Positions 39,151 to 49,513 are shown, counted from the first letter of the stretch. The stretch: 64,000 nt of DNA from Oscillatoria sp. SIO1A7 (GCA_010672965.1 JAAHFN010000019.1:1-64000), one strand, 5' to 3'. Made by a program: numbers and translations. The notes: generated by a model not told the origin, from the letters alone.

Positions 39151-39285
39151 GGTGTTGATTCTGAGGCTTTTCACCACTTGGCGTGACATCGCTCGTATCG
39201 TCACGATGAAAAGCAGAAACCTCTGTTGCCGTAGGGCTTTCCAGCTCCCGAAAGCGGTTGGGAAGTAGTATGAAGTTTCCCCACA
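39151..39285. repeat. Interspersed element shared with 60720-60851
   Basis: Both copies start GTGTTGA(T/C)TCTGA, carry CTTTTCAC and GTGACATC, then GGCTTTCC(A/G)GCTCCCGAAAGCG, and end ATGAAGTTTCCC before CACACC repeats. A shorter relative lies at 31465-31515. Confidence 0.6.
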
Positions 39286-39699
39286 CCGTAGTGTAAATGT
39301 AGGTTGGGTTGAACGGAGTGAAACCCAACTATACCAATCGTTGCGCCCTTGTTTCGTTCCCGGGCCGCTCCCTACAATTTTCTTGCTAGACAGTCCAGTA
39401 GTATGAAGTTTCCCCACACCCCAGACCCCAGACCCCACACCCGCTTGTGTGGGGTCTGGGGCAATCCCCCCGCGCACCGTAAGGGAGAGCGTTGCGATCG
39501 CCCCTACCGGCCTAATCGGGGCGCTAGGGGATCCATAAAAGGTTTCCACGAATTATTTATTTAGACGCAGAAACGCTATATAGCGTTTGGTGCGCGGTGC
39601 GGCACCCTACAAATAATGTCTCTGCGTAAGCCCTGGCATATTTATTTGGTCAATTAAATAAATATGCTGCCATACCAAATATAATTATATTCTATTATT

Positions 39700-40029
39700 C
39701 TATTCTTTTGCTTCTGCCCCGGATGCTACAGATTTTTCTGTTTCTAGTTCTGCCTGTATTGCGGAGAGTTCTTCGGGAGTAAGTTCTGCCAAGCGTTTTT
39801 CTAAAACCGCCTCTTTATAATCCTCCACCTGCTGATGAAAAGTCATCTGCCCTGAAATTGCTCGCAATAAATAAGTCAGCAACCATCCTACTAAGCCACC
39901 TACTAAAACAGCTTGACTCCAAATACCAGCCGATACGCTATCTAGGCCAGCTCCTTGGAAGAGCAGATATATTAAGCCCCCAGCCACAAAAACTCCAAGT
40001 CCAATTCCGATCGCATCAATTCTTCGCAT
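39700..40029 (-). CDS. DUF3007 family membrane protein
   Basis: About 109 residues from the ATG at 40029 (MRRIDAIGIG). It has two membrane spans (IGLGVFVAGGLIYLLFQGAG and SQAVLVGGLVGWLLTYLLRA) followed by MTFHQQVEDYKEAVLEKRL and a Glu-rich tail (LTPEELSAIQAELE). This is the layout of the DUF3007 family, conserved in cyanobacteria and plastid lineages, of unknown function. Monocistronic here. Confidence 0.9.
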   Translation of the reverse strand: MRRIDAIGIGLGVFVAGGLIYLLFQGAGLDSVSAGIWSQAVLVGGLVGWLLTYLLRAISGQMTFHQQVEDYKEAVLEKRLAELTPEELSAIQAELETEKSVASGAEAKE

Positions 40030-40079
40030 ATCCAATATGTAATTAAGGTTTGTCGATCGCAAAAGCAATTCTGTAATTC

Positions 40080-40224
40080 ATACCAAATCCGGTTAATCCA
40101 GCCACAAATTCCATAAGGGCAGTCCGAGTGGCGGTGGCTGCCCCAAGCGGAACAAGCAGAACGGGCAGCCACCGCCACTGGGGCTGCCCCTACAAATACT
40201 GGAATTGTTTAAACGGATTTGAGA
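40080..40224. mobile_element. MITE-like element, CAAATCCGGTTAA family
   Basis: Ends ATACCAAATCCGGTTAATCC and TTTAAACGGATTTGAGAT enclose GGGCAG(T/C)C...GGCGGTGGCTGCCC / GGGCAGCCACCGCC inverted arms. Same family as 5949, 32951 and 58416. Confidence 0.75.
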
Positions 40225-40462
40225 TTGCGATATAACAGATTGACTCTTCTATTATATATTGTATGAACGCTAACAAACTCCAAGCTTTTCGTCAAGCTGC
40301 CTATAACTAATTAAATTAATTCAATAATGCAATTATTAAATTAATTACTTTTTATTAGTTACTTGTAATATTTTTTGTTTAGCCCAACTTTCCCTATGCC
40401 CGTTATTCAGACGGAAGTGGCCAAGCGTCACTCTGCCGCGAAAGAACCTATGAGCATCAACC

Positions 40463-40631
40463 TATAGCGGTTCTCAAATTGATGTGAATATAGCGTTTCT
40501 CAAATTGATGTGAGGTTGTCTGGGGCCCGCGCATTCCAGTACGGGGGTTACCGTTCTACGGCCTCGAAAAGTCTCGGGAATGCTGTCGCCCCTACGGTTC
40601 CCGTATTACACTTATTTGAGAAACGCTATAT
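40463..40631. mobile_element. MITE-like element, TATAGCG family, with duplicated left end
   Basis: A first left end (TATAGCGGTTCTCAAATTGA, 40463-40482) is followed 26 bases later by a second (TATAGCGTTTCTCAAATTGA, 40489). The right end TATTTGAGAAACGCTATA finishes at 40631. The core GGGGCCCGCGCATTCCAG and GATGCTGTCGCCCC blocks are shared with other copies. Confidence 0.8.
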
Positions 40632-40690
40632 TTCTACACATCCTCTGGGCGCTGGGTCAATTTTTCATTAGTCTAAACTCCAGTTTTCAC

Positions 40691-42151
40691 TTATAAAAGC
40701 GATCGCATTAAGCTAAAAAGTCCGGCACCCAAAACAGCAGCAACAGGCAGGGTCACCAGCCATGCTAAAGCGATGGATTTTAAAGTTTGCATTTTGATAG
40801 ATTTGGCATTTTGCACTAAACCAATGCCGACGACCCCGCCGACTAGGGCGTGAGAAGTGGAGACCGGCAAGCCGAGATGAGAAGCAATTAAGACTGTGGT
40901 AGCGGTGGCAAGTTCGGCGCAGAATCCGCCACTAGGTTTTAGAGGGATTATGCCTTCGCCCACAGTGCTGATTACTTTTTTGCCCCAGATGGCCAAGCCC
41001 GCGACTATACCAGCGCCGCCCAGGGCTAAAATCCAAAAAGGAATCGCAAAGTCTCCTTGGGGAATGGTTTTCTCTCGCAAAATATAGGCGATCGCTGCCA
41101 AAGGAGCCACAGCATTTCCCACATCATTCGATCCATGTGCAAAAGCCACAAAGCAAGCACTGAGAATTTGGAAGCGGACGAATTGCGATTCTAACAGAGA
41201 GTTTTGAATTGGGCATTGGGCATTGGGCATTGGGCATTGGGCATCGGGCATTGGGCATTGGGCAACCTCCCCCTCCCTGGAGGGGGTTGGGGGGTGGGTA
41301 ATTAGCATTGGGGACTGGGCATTAGGCATTGGACTCCCCTGCTCCTCTGTCCCCATGTCTCCTTGTCCCTCTGTCCCCATGTCCCCCTGTCTCTTGTCCC
41401 CAATGCCCGATGCCCGATGCCCGATGCCCGATGCCCATTCCCCATCCAACTGTCGCCAGCTAATTAGAGTTAGAGAAATGGTGGCGGCGGCTCCAACAGC
41501 GATCGCCAGGTTGTGAACGGGAATGGCTAGAGCGAATTGGTGGTATAGCCATGTATTGAGGGGAGCGATCGCGGAGGGCAAGACAATTGTGCCAAAAACC
41601 CCCAACAGCGCGCTACTCAACCAGGGAATCCACTCTTGTAACTGTCGCTTTGGTTCTGGGTGTTCCAGAATCCAGCGCTTGACTAAACTATAGATAAGAG
41701 CAGCAATTAGACCGCTAACTAATGGGGTGACTACCCATGCTGCGGAGATTAGACCGATCGCCTGCCATTCGACGGCGATCGCTCCTTTTGCCACCCAACT
41801 AAAACCAGCCAAAGCGCCGACAATTGCATGAGAAGAGGCTACTGGCCAGCCTCGACTGGTGGCGGTTTGCAGCCACAAACCGCAAGCAAGCATTACCGAG
41901 ACCATTCCCACCAGCAAGACCTCGGGCTCTGGGGCAAACATTTCAGAGTTAATAACGCCAGTAGCAAGAGTTTCCGAAACCCTGCTGCCAAAAATCGCGG
42001 CACCGGCGAATTCCAATATCCCTGCGATCGCCAATGCTTGTCTCAGGCTTAATGCCTTAGAACCTACAGAAGTCCCCATTGAGTTCGCGACATCATTAGC
42101 CCCTAGATTCAGGGCAACATAGAAGGCGATCGCGGCAAGTAAAAATATCAT
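40691..42151 (-). CDS. Inorganic phosphate transporter, PiT family
   Basis: About 486 residues from the ATG at 42151; a TTG at 42169 is the far start. The two PiT signatures are present: GANDVANSMGTSVGSKAL near residue 17 and AHGSNDVGNAVAPLAAIAY near 330. Ten or more hydrophobic spans follow the PiT pattern, taking up metal-phosphate or phosphate with H+/Na+. Between the halves, about 75 residues (residues about 240-315) are translation of the intergenic short repeats (units such as [14 protein letters not shown] and QGDMGTEGQGD). This lies in the central cytoplasmic loop, so function may be kept. Confidence 0.9.
   Translation of the reverse strand: MIFLLAAIAFYVALNLGANDVANSMGTSVGSKALSLRQALAIAGILEFAGAAIFGSRVSETLATGVINSEMFAPEPEVLLVGMVSVMLACGLWLQTATSRGWPVASSHAIVGALAGFSWVAKGAIAVEWQAIGLISAAWVVTPLVSGLIAALIYSLVKRWILEHPEPKRQLQEWIPWLSSALLGVFGTIVLPSAIAPLNTWLYHQFALAIPVHNLAIAVGAAATISLTLISWRQLDGEWASGIGHRASGIGDKRQGDMGTEGQGDMGTEEQGSPMPNAQSPMLITHPPTPSREGEVAQCPMPDAQCPMPNAQCPIQNSLLESQFVRFQILSACFVAFAHGSNDVGNAVAPLAAIAYILREKTIPQGDFAIPFWILALGGAGIVAGLAIWGKKVISTVGEGIIPLKPSGGFCAELATATTVLIASHLGLPVSTSHALVGGVVGIGLVQNAKSIKMQTLKSIALAWLVTLPVAAVLGAGLFSLMRSLL
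41215..41445. repeat. In-frame short tandem repeats inside the PiT gene
   Basis: GGGCATTGGGCATT units (41215-41270), an AACCTCCCCCTCCCTGGAGG palindromic stretch, CCCCATGTCTCCTTGTCC units (41340-41400) and GATGCCCGATGCCC units (41405-41440) interrupt the coding sequence without a stop. They are indistinguishable from the repeats between genes. Confidence 0.85.
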
Positions 42152-42385
42152 TAAATATAGATATAACAATCAGCAATTAGCTTTCAGCGAAGAGCGCGGC
42201 AAAGGCTGGCGCTTTTGGATTTTACAATTGTCCGCGCCCTGAGTGCTTAGCGCTATAAAACAAAAGCACGGGACAAGGGAGCGATCGCGCCATCGATAAA
42301 TGCAAAAGCGAACCATTAAGGCTCGCCAAACAAAGACATTTCCTACATTTCCGCATTGCTGCGCTACTGCACTAGCTCCTAGTTT
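42152..42385. other. Gap between GH57 and PiT genes
   Basis: It contains CAGCAATTAGCTTTCAGCG, a HIP1 site and AT-rich sequence. It should carry the PiT promoter. No gene or strong hairpin was seen. Confidence 0.4.
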
Positions 42386-43975
42386 TTAGAGAGGTCTATA
42401 GACGCGGTAGTTAATACTGGGGAATATATTGTCAATTTCCTCAACTTTTTCCAGCCAGCCAGAGTCTATTTTGCCGCTGTTAATATCCTCGTAGAGTTTA
42501 TAGAAGCGCATCAGGTGCGATCGCGTCCGCCGTACCGCATAAGGAACCATCGTTCCGGTGCGCATAATAAAAGCCCAGTCAGAAGACTGCGCCAAGAGTA
42601 TTTCCCGCGCAGCTTGATTGAGAGCCCGCCATTCCAATTTGTCTGCCGGTTCTCGTTTGCCCAATTGGATCATGCGTTCGCTAGCTTTGTGCAAATGGGG
42701 ATAAATCCAGGCATTCGTCTCGTTGAGCCAATATTCGTGGAACCCCTTATAGCCCCAGCTCGACTGAGACGGGCGGCAGACTTGCTGATTGGGATTGCCC
42801 CGCAGATAATCTGCCAAATGAGTCATTTCATAAGTACCTTGGTCGTACCAGGACTTGCGGAACAGGTAATCAATAAACCACGGCCCCTCATACCACCAGT
42901 GACCGAACAACTCAGCATCGTAGGGTGAAACTATAATTGGGGCTCGCTGCATAATGCCCTGGAGATGCTCCACTTGGCGCTCGCGATTGAACATGAAGTT
43001 ACTGGCATGTTCCGCTGACTTCTCTCGGGCCCAGTAGGGATCGTAAAGCTGTTTATCTCCCAAGCCCAGTCCGCGACCAGTAATCTTGTGGTATTTTATA
43101 CCCGTATTCTTGCGCTGGCCATTGGGCATGATGTACGGCTTGATATATTCGTACTCTGCTTCCCACCCCAAATCTTTATAGAATTCCCGATATTCTGGAT
43201 TGCCGGGATATCCCACCTTAGAAGACCAAACCTGTTGAGACGATTCGTGGTCCCGACCGAACGCGGCAACGCCAGTTTCTGTAAAGATTGGCGCGTAGGT
43301 GCCAAAACGAGGGCGAGGACGAGCATAGAGAATCCCGTGACCGTCCGAAAGAAAGTAGCGCAAGCCAGCATCTGCTAGCATTCGCTCCAGTCCTTCATAA
43401 TAGGCACATTCTGGCAGCCAAATACCTTTAGGCGGACGGCCAAAATTTTCCTCGTAATGTTCGCAGGCCACTTGGATTTGCGCCCAGACCGCCTCGGGGT
43501 ACATCTTCATCAGCGGCAAGTAGCCGTGAGTAGCCCCGCAGGTTATGATTTCCAGGTTATTACTTGCTTGGAATTTCTTAAAGGCTGCAACCAGGTCGCC
43601 ATCATAGCTCTCCCAAAGTTGCCGCGCTTCATTGAACTCAGTGGCATAATGTTCCGCCAGGTAGCGAATATGGCCATTATGTTCGTTATGCTCGGCTTCG
43701 AGTTCGGCGAGTTCTTCTAGTTTGGCCAGATGTTCGTCATAACGCTCTTGCAGCAGTGGGTCCCTCAGCATCGACACCAAAGGCGGTGTCATGCTCATAG
43801 TAATTTTGAAGTCTATGCCGTCACGCTTTAATCCTTCAAATACCTTCAATAAAGGGATGTAGGTCTCCGTAATGGCTTCATAAAGCCATTCTTCTTCCAA
43901 AACATAGTCACTTTCAGGGTGTCGGACGAAAGGTAGATGCGCGTGAAGGACCAGGGCAACGTAGCCAATAGCCAT
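42386..43975 (-). CDS. Glycoside hydrolase family 57 protein (DUF1957-type)
   Basis: 529 residues starting MAIGYVALVLHAHLPFVRHP. The HAHLPF motif and the catalytic region around ICGATHGYLPL fit GH57, whose nucleophile Glu normally sits in motif 3. GIWLPECAYYEGLE matches motif 3 with that Glu, and SPYDAELFGHWWYEGP supplies the acid Asp of motif 4. The C-terminal helical DUF1957 domain (ILLAQSSDWAFIMRTGTM) is typical of alpha-1,4-glucan branching enzymes of this family. Acts on glycogen-type glucan. It is divergent from the sigma-factor gene. Confidence 0.92.
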   Translation of the reverse strand: MAIGYVALVLHAHLPFVRHPESDYVLEEEWLYEAITETYIPLLKVFEGLKRDGIDFKITMSMTPPLVSMLRDPLLQERYDEHLAKLEELAELEAEHNEHNGHIRYLAEHYATEFNEARQLWESYDGDLVAAFKKFQASNNLEIITCGATHGYLPLMKMYPEAVWAQIQVACEHYEENFGRPPKGIWLPECAYYEGLERMLADAGLRYFLSDGHGILYARPRPRFGTYAPIFTETGVAAFGRDHESSQQVWSSKVGYPGNPEYREFYKDLGWEAEYEYIKPYIMPNGQRKNTGIKYHKITGRGLGLGDKQLYDPYWAREKSAEHASNFMFNRERQVEHLQGIMQRAPIIVSPYDAELFGHWWYEGPWFIDYLFRKSWYDQGTYEMTHLADYLRGNPNQQVCRPSQSSWGYKGFHEYWLNETNAWIYPHLHKASERMIQLGKREPADKLEWRALNQAAREILLAQSSDWAFIMRTGTMVPYAVRRTRSHLMRFYKLYEDINSGKIDSGWLEKVEEIDNIFPSINYRVYRPL

Positions 43976-44586
43976 AGTGGTTCTGGGGTTATGGATAAAA
44001 ATCGATGGATGCAGGCTCGATAGAATTTTACAGTATTTTAAGATTTTATAGTGAAAAAGAAGTTAGGGAAAGGGAAATCCTTAATCAATCGCGTATTGCC
44101 GAGAAATCGGGGCAGGTGTGGGGAGTGTGGGGAGTGTGGGGAGAGGGGGGATAATTTTCACTCCCCACACCTGCCACACTCCCCACACCTGCCACACTCC
44201 CCACACGATCGGGGCTGGCGATGGGGTCCTAAATGTTGCCAATGCTTCCCGTCCCTGTAGAGATATTGCCCCTGCCCTTACCTGATAAGCGAGTTACTCT
44301 TGGAATCCGCTACTCTCCTCCTTGGCAATATGCTACAGTTGATTGCCTTTGAAGCTACAATAGCCCAGCGCGATCGCCTGCCCTAGCTATCTATTCCCTT
44401 AGCAAGATATCTAGCGAACCTTTCCTTGCCTGGTATCGCTCTTCTCTTCGCTCTAGTTGCGGGATTCTTTTTCTTTGGCCAGTATCCGGATTTTTCTGGA
44501 TTGCTCTGCTTGACTTCTAACGGGCTTTAGTTATATAATGAATTTGTATTATGCAATGGACCAATATAAACGTTCGAGAAAAGCAA
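43976..44586. promoter_or_regulatory. Divergent intergenic region, GH57 and sigma-factor genes
   Basis: A palindrome-rich run of GTGTGGGGAGTGTGG / CCACACTCCCCACAC units lies at 44115-44205. A sigma-70 type promoter reading to the sigma-factor gene lies at 44510-44539: TTGACT (44510-44515), an 18-base spacer and TATAAT (44534-44539). Transcription from it would begin near 44546. Confidence 0.6.
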
Positions 44587-45567
44587 ATGACCCGACAAAA
44601 TACAAAGCAATTTAAACAACACCCAGGTGTCTCAACCGATACAGTTCGCACTTATCTGCATGAAATTGGTCGCGTGCCCCTGCTCGACCAAGAACAAGAA
44701 ATTGTTCTCGGCAAGCAGGTACAGGAGATGATGAGGCTGATGGAAGCTCGCAACAGCCGGGAAAAAGAACTCAGTTGCGATTTAACCCAGAAACAATGGT
44801 GCGAAATAGTTGAGCTGAGCGAATCAGAATTACGTCGGAGCTTGCAGGCAGGGGAGCGAGCGAAAAGAAAAATGATTGAGGCCAATTTGCGATTGGTCAT
44901 TACAATAGCAAAAAAATATCAGAACAAAAATCTGGAGTTTTTGGATCTGATTCAAGAAGGAACCTTGGGATTAGTGCGGGCCGTAGAAAAATTTGACCCG
45001 ACCCTAGGGTATCGCTTTTCGACATATGCTTACTGGTGGATAAACCAAGCTATGAGACGAGCGATCGCCCAACAAGCTGGAGCAATTCGCCTGCCCCTGC
45101 CCATCCAGGATAAACTCAACAAAATCAAGAGAGCTAAAAGGAACCTGACTCAAGAGCTAGGGCGCAATCCGACTTTAGATGAAATTGGCACGGAGGTCGA
45201 AATAGAATCCGAGAAAATTCAAGAGTACCTATTAATGGAGAGGCAGCCAATTTCTCTAGAACTCCGGATTGGAGACAACCAAAACACCGAGCTGCAAGAC
45301 TTGATAGAGGACGAGAATACCAATGGGTCGGAGCGCTGGTTGCAAATGGACTTGGAGATTTTACTAAGAAAACTCAAGGCTAGAGAAAGAGAAGTGTTAA
45401 CGCTTCGATTCGGCCTGGGAGGCGAGAAACCTCTATCCTATGCCAAAATCGGCCGACAACTAAATATGAGTTCCGAAAGAGTGCGCCGGATTCAGAATGC
45501 AGCCTTGGCGAAACTGCGTCAATATGGATCTAGCTTTAAAGATTATTTATCGGAGTCCGTTGTTTGA
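44587..45567 (+). CDS. Group 2 RNA polymerase sigma factor (RpoD family)
   Basis: The start at 44587 (MTRQNTKQ) is favoured because the TATAAT at 44534 would place the mRNA 5' end almost on the alternative ATG at 44551. About 326 residues. Region 1.2 is DTVRTYLHEIGRVPLLDQEQE. Region 2 is ANLRLVITIAKKYQNKNLEF, followed by LDLIQEGTLGLVRAVEKFDP and YRFSTYAYWWINQAMRRAI. Region 3 and region 4 (LKAREREVLTLRFGLGG, SSERVRRIQNAALAKLR) are complete. There is no long region 1.1, so it is a non-essential group 2 factor rather than the housekeeping one. The exact Sig letter cannot be assigned. Confidence 0.92.
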   Translation: MTRQNTKQFKQHPGVSTDTVRTYLHEIGRVPLLDQEQEIVLGKQVQEMMRLMEARNSREKELSCDLTQKQWCEIVELSESELRRSLQAGERAKRKMIEANLRLVITIAKKYQNKNLEFLDLIQEGTLGLVRAVEKFDPTLGYRFSTYAYWWINQAMRRAIAQQAGAIRLPLPIQDKLNKIKRAKRNLTQELGRNPTLDEIGTEVEIESEKIQEYLLMERQPISLELRIGDNQNTELQDLIEDENTNGSERWLQMDLEILLRKLKAREREVLTLRFGLGGEKPLSYAKIGRQLNMSSERVRRIQNAALAKLRQYGSSFKDYLSESVV

Positions 45568-46235
45568 CGGGGCGCAGAAGTAGTCTTAGGCGTCCCTAAC
45601 CAAGTTATCTTTAAGCCAGCCAGTCGCCTCTTTGCCAATCGTCTCTAAGCCAGTCGTCTCTTACGTCAGTCGTTTCTCAGGCTAGTTAGATTTAGCTTAA
45701 TTGGAAATAATTCTCGTTCTCATCTAATTCCTTTCGATCGCTCTACAAATCTCGCAAGAAATACCGAGCTAGCCCACCGCTATAATCACCCTAATTGCCC
45801 ACTCCTAATTGCCCGCTCCCTAATTGCCAGCATTTCCTGCCCTACTTTCTGGATGCTTGAATTTCGTAGATGCGGACTTAATAATAGCTATCCCCATCTA
45901 GATTTTGTCAGTTTTTTGCAACATTTTCTCCGAAGCCTGTCCTACGGGGTAATTGCAAATTTTTTGTATGGGTATTTAACCGGATTTGATATAATTCTTG
46001 GAAAGCACGCAACCGCAGCCCCAACCGGCAAGGCACACAAGACTTAATCCCATGCGAACATGCGAACATGCCCAATTCCCAATTCCCAATTTCTTTATAA
46101 TTTCCTAATGTAATGGCCCTAGTGGACGAAAACGATTAGAACTGTTAAATTAGCAATGGTGAATTGTCTTTTTTGTAGGCAATTGACAACAAAGAACTAA
46201 ATAATACGCAACTAGATAAAACAAAGGAGTGTATC
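45568..46235. other. Gap before the 292-residue protein gene
   Basis: It contains CCAGTCGTCTCT and AATTGCCC repeats and a solo right end TTTAACCGGATTTGATATAAT (45974-45994) of the CAAATCCGG element. AAGGAG at 46224-46229 precedes the 46236 start. No gene was seen. Confidence 0.55.
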
Positions 46236-47114
46236 TTGAGCGATTCCATTATTGAGTTACTCGACAAACTACCAGAAGATAACATAACTGTCAAGGTGCT
46301 TAATGCCCTAGATTTTGTCGTGCCCGGAGAATGGACAAACTACGTTGGCGCCGACAGGACGATTGAAGCAATCAGCGGGCAAAGCGATGCCGACGCGATT
46401 ATGGCAATCCGCAGTAAGGCGATCGAGCTTTATAACGATGAAGACAACGGCTACCAGCAAGCAATCTGGATTTATAACACCATCGATAAAGCTGACGCAG
46501 TCCTAGGTGCGACGGCAATGGCGAACAAAGTAGGCGAAAAAATCGGTCTCCTAGGCTTTTTAAATAAACTAACGCCCAAGGCAGATACTATTCAATCCGT
46601 TGACTTGTGCTTGAAAATTGTCGCCGAGTTAATCGCCTACTCCAAAATAAACGGCATTGAACTCAACCCCGCAGATTTTGTATCTAAGCTAGCCGACAAC
46701 TATCAAGGTGCTGCTCTGATGCGGATGGGCGCTTTAGTTTGCATTGATGGCTTGCTTCCCCTGGGTCCAGACTTCCTGCAAAAAGTACAGGAAACCCTCG
46801 AAGGCGAAGGTGAGAGCGCTTTTGAAAGCAATCCCGTCTTTGGAGCTATTGGAAAATTTATTCCCGGCGACGACAAATTTGGCTTCATCGGCAACACCTT
46901 CGGCGCAGTTCAAGGTTGGATGGGCAATTTAGTTGGCTCTGTAGGCTTAACGCCGGAAAAAGTTTTTGATAGCATCGGTAGCTTTGTAGAATTTTCCGAT
47001 GATAGCTTGGACTTTGTGGCGGCTTTTCTCGACCAGAGTACCGACTACTTTCGGCATACCGGCACCCAAAGCGTGGCTCGCAGCTTGATTCTGCGCGCTG
47101 CTGAAGAGGCGTAA
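46236..47114 (+). CDS. Conserved-looking hypothetical protein, 292 aa, TTG start
   Basis: The frame begins at a TTG with AAGGAG seven bases upstream, giving MSDSIIELLDKLPEDN. It is soluble and mostly helical. Blocks such as WIYNTIDKADAVLGATAMAN, NPADFVSKLADNYQGAAL, GALVCIDGLLPLGPDFLQK and FEFSDD-like acidic patches are visible, but no catalytic motif. I do not recognise the family. Codon use (HIP1 sites inside) suggests native, long-resident DNA. Confidence 0.75.
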   Translation: MSDSIIELLDKLPEDNITVKVLNALDFVVPGEWTNYVGADRTIEAISGQSDADAIMAIRSKAIELYNDEDNGYQQAIWIYNTIDKADAVLGATAMANKVGEKIGLLGFLNKLTPKADTIQSVDLCLKIVAELIAYSKINGIELNPADFVSKLADNYQGAALMRMGALVCIDGLLPLGPDFLQKVQETLEGEGESAFESNPVFGAIGKFIPGDDKFGFIGNTFGAVQGWMGNLVGSVGLTPEKVFDSIGSFVEFSDDSLDFVAAFLDQSTDYFRHTGTQSVARSLILRAAEEA

Positions 47115-47408
47115 AATAACTCGGGTGTGGGGTGTAGGGGAAGGGTGGGAGGTGTGGGAAGTGTGGGAGGTGTGGGAAGTGTGGGAGGTAGCATTTCACT
47201 TTTGCACTCCCGCCGCCTCGCCCCTTGGGCGTAAGCCCCGCCTCCCAGGCGGCTGGCGCGGCTACACAAACTCTCGCCCTCTTTGGGCTACTTTTACAAA
47301 AGTGAAACGCTCCCGTGTGGGAAGAAGGCGCAGAATATTCTCCTCCCCATCCTCCCCCTCTCCCCACCCTCCCCCATCTCTGTTTCCCCATACCCCACAC
47401 CCTACACC
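47115..47408. repeat. GTGTGGGAGGTGTGGGAAG repeats
   Basis: The gap has GGGAAGTGTGGGAGGT units (47125-47190), a CTCCCGCCGCCTCGCC / GGCGTAAGCCCCGCC palindromic section, and CTCCCCATCCTCCCC units (47340-47400). It separates convergent genes. Confidence 0.75.
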
Positions 47409-49325
47409 CTAAAGCTCGGGAACGCGATCGCGCAATTCCCGATTCAGCCGTGGCAGTTCGTCGAGCATTTGTAAATACCAGTCGCGGCGCTTGCGGTAAT
47501 GTTGCGAGAGCAAGCGGTTTTGCACAACCCATTGCCAAGCATTAGTAGCGATAGACTGGTGCAGTTGGCGATCGCCAATTAATTCTCGTAGCTTGGTTTC
47601 AAAATCGTTAACCGACCGATAGATTAAACCAGTTTTTCCTTCTATAATCGAGTCTTCGTACACCGTCGGACTGGCTAGGACGGCCGCGCCGCAAGCAGCA
47701 GACTCTAGAAACTTGAGGTCGGATTTCATGCGATTAAAGCGGGTCGGATTCAGCGGCAGCAGGGCAATATCGCAGGAACTGAGGATTTCTAGATAACGCT
47801 CTCGATCGCACAACGGCTCGAATTCTTTGGCTTCGGTTGCCAAAGCATCAAAAAATTTCTTATCGTAAACGACTCGCACCCGAACCTCGGGCAAAGCTTC
47901 CGAGGAAAACCCCCTAGCTTTACCGGAGTCTTTTAGCACTCTATTGAGCGCGGGCATAATTGGTTGCCAGTCTTCTTCTCGGCGAAAGGCTCCAAAGAAT
48001 AAAGTAACAGTATTTTTTAAGTCGCTATTTTGTAAATCGCTAGTTTCTGGGGCAGCCAGAGGCGAGAATCGCGACGGCGGCAAATAGGCAATTTGGTTCG
48101 GGAACACCGCTACATTAGGATTGTGTTGGCGCAAATACTCGGCCAAAGGTTCCGTAGAAGTCTGAACGCAGTGGCAGCCTCGGAAGTTGAGAAACTTGCC
48201 CCGCTCGTATTCGGGACGCCAGAGCGGATCGTCATCGGTTTCCGCCACAATCAGATATCCTTTTTCTAGCAGTCTTTTCAGCTTGGGAATATCTGCTGGA
48301 TATTGGAGCATGGAGCGCTGCCAAATAAAAATTTTTTCTTCTTGGGGCAGAGCGATGCTTAAATCGGCAGATTTTACTGTAGCCAAGGTACGGACGCCGG
48401 GAATAGTGCGACTAAAGCGATCGGGTTCGATAGTCCGAATCCGATAAACCGGCCAGGAACCCATCAGGTTGGTTTGGATTAAAAGTCGTCGCGGGGCAAT
48501 CGGAGACTGAGTGGCGCGGACGATATATTCTCGGGCGCTAGTCTGGGTGGCAAAAGTAGCCCGGTCGATTCCCATAGCATCTATCGCTCCTGCCATCAAG
48601 CGTAGAAACTTTTGAAATTGAAGTTTGATTTCCTCGCTCTTATCTGCCACAGTCTGAATCTCGTAGATTTGCAAACCCGCTGTAGCAAAAATTTCTTGAA
48701 TCCGATTGAGGCTTTTAGCCTGTTGCTGGAGTTGGGCGAAACTAGCTCTGGCTTCCTGCGATCGCCCTTGGATGAGGCGGACAATTCGCTGCCAATATTG
48801 GCCGTTAGCAAATAAGGCCAGAACTTGCCCCTCCTCTTCAAGCCAAGAAATGCCCTCTTCGAGTAGTTTGCCCGGGTCGGGAACTTCAGATAGAACGCTG
48901 TTGTAAACAAGACAATCTACTTTTCCTCGGGGGATTTCTGGATTGGTCTCGTCTGCCAGCGTGTGGTCAAAAGTAGTTGCAGAAGATCCCCCCCAAACCC
49001 CCCTTTTTAAGAGGGGTTTGGGGGGATCGTCCGACTGGGGTATCCCATGACGATCGACGGGTTTTGACCACACCCCTTCTGCCAGAATGTTTGGGGATAA
49101 ACTATCGAAGTCAGAAACGGTAATAACGCGATCGAGTCGGGCGGCGGCGATCGCAGCTTTTTCGCGATCGGTTTCAATGCCAATATACTGACAATGAGGA
49201 TTAATCCTTTTGTACTCTTGCCCCGTAGCACCCGTACCGCAGCCGACTTCCACAATAGTCTTGGCATCAGCGGGGATTAGTTTCAGGAGACTAGATGGAA
49301 AATCTACGCTTAGATCTAAAGTCAT
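47409..49325 (-). CDS. Methyltransferase-glycosyltransferase fusion, paralogue of 60907-62736
   Basis: The start at 49325 (MTLDLSVDF) has AAGGTG upstream; the extension to 49391 is repeat-derived. About 638 residues. The N-terminal class I SAM methyltransferase domain has [19 protein letters not shown] with [16 protein letters not shown]. The C-terminal half is glycosyltransferase-like ([20 protein letters not shown], then [20 protein letters not shown] with GKTGLIYRS near the end, as in GT4/GT1 enzymes). It shares long identical blocks with the gene at 60907. Such fusions decorate extracellular polysaccharide or surface glycans (inference). About 30 residues near 120-150 ([20 protein letters not shown]) come from a palindromic CCCCCCAAACCCC sequence. 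Confidence 0.85.
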   Translation of the reverse strand: MTLDLSVDFPSSLLKLIPADAKTIVEVGCGTGATGQEYKRINPHCQYIGIETDREKAAIAAARLDRVITVSDFDSLSPNILAEGVWSKPVDRHGIPQSDDPPKPLLKRGVWGGSSATTFDHTLADETNPEIPRGKVDCLVYNSVLSEVPDPGKLLEEGISWLEEEGQVLALFANGQYWQRIVRLIQGRSQEARASFAQLQQQAKSLNRIQEIFATAGLQIYEIQTVADKSEEIKLQFQKFLRLMAGAIDAMGIDRATFATQTSAREYIVRATQSPIAPRRLLIQTNLMGSWPVYRIRTIEPDRFSRTIPGVRTLATVKSADLSIALPQEEKIFIWQRSMLQYPADIPKLKRLLEKGYLIVAETDDDPLWRPEYERGKFLNFRGCHCVQTSTEPLAEYLRQHNPNVAVFPNQIAYLPPSRFSPLAAPETSDLQNSDLKNTVTLFFGAFRREEDWQPIMPALNRVLKDSGKARGFSSEALPEVRVRVVYDKKFFDALATEAKEFEPLCDRERYLEILSSCDIALLPLNPTRFNRMKSDLKFLESAACGAAVLASPTVYEDSIIEGKTGLIYRSVNDFETKLRELIGDRQLHQSIATNAWQWVVQNRLLSQHYRKRRDWYLQMLDELPRLNRELRDRVPEL

Positions 49326-49513
49326 TTCACCTTTGAGTCCCGTTAATTTATCCGCAATTTCTCTGCCCAATTCCCAATTTCCAATTCCCAAGAAAGCTCT
49401 TAGCTTTCAGCTCTCAGCGGTCAGCTCTGTGCCTTTAGCTGAACGCTGACCGCTGAACGCTGACCGCTTTTGTGCCCAATTCCGCTCTTCCCAATTCCGC
49501 TCTTCCCAATTCC

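Larger units (their letters stand above)
38565..39699. repeat. Long repeat-rich gap
   Basis: It contains TGTGGGGAC units (38568-38600), CTCCCACCC units (38630-38660), a terminator at 38727-38758, an interspersed element at 39151-39285, GTAGGTTGGGTT fragments (39300-39365), CACCCCAGACCCC units (39415-39460) and a GGTGCGCGGTGCGGCACCCTAC unit near 39590. No gene is supported; small frames at 38822 and 39112 lack signals. Confidence 0.65.
40030..40690. other. Gap with two MITE-like elements
   Basis: Elements at 40080-40224 and 40463-40631 make up half of it. The AT-rich 40225-40380 section holds ATTAAATTAATT palindromic stretches and shows no gene. Confidence 0.65.
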
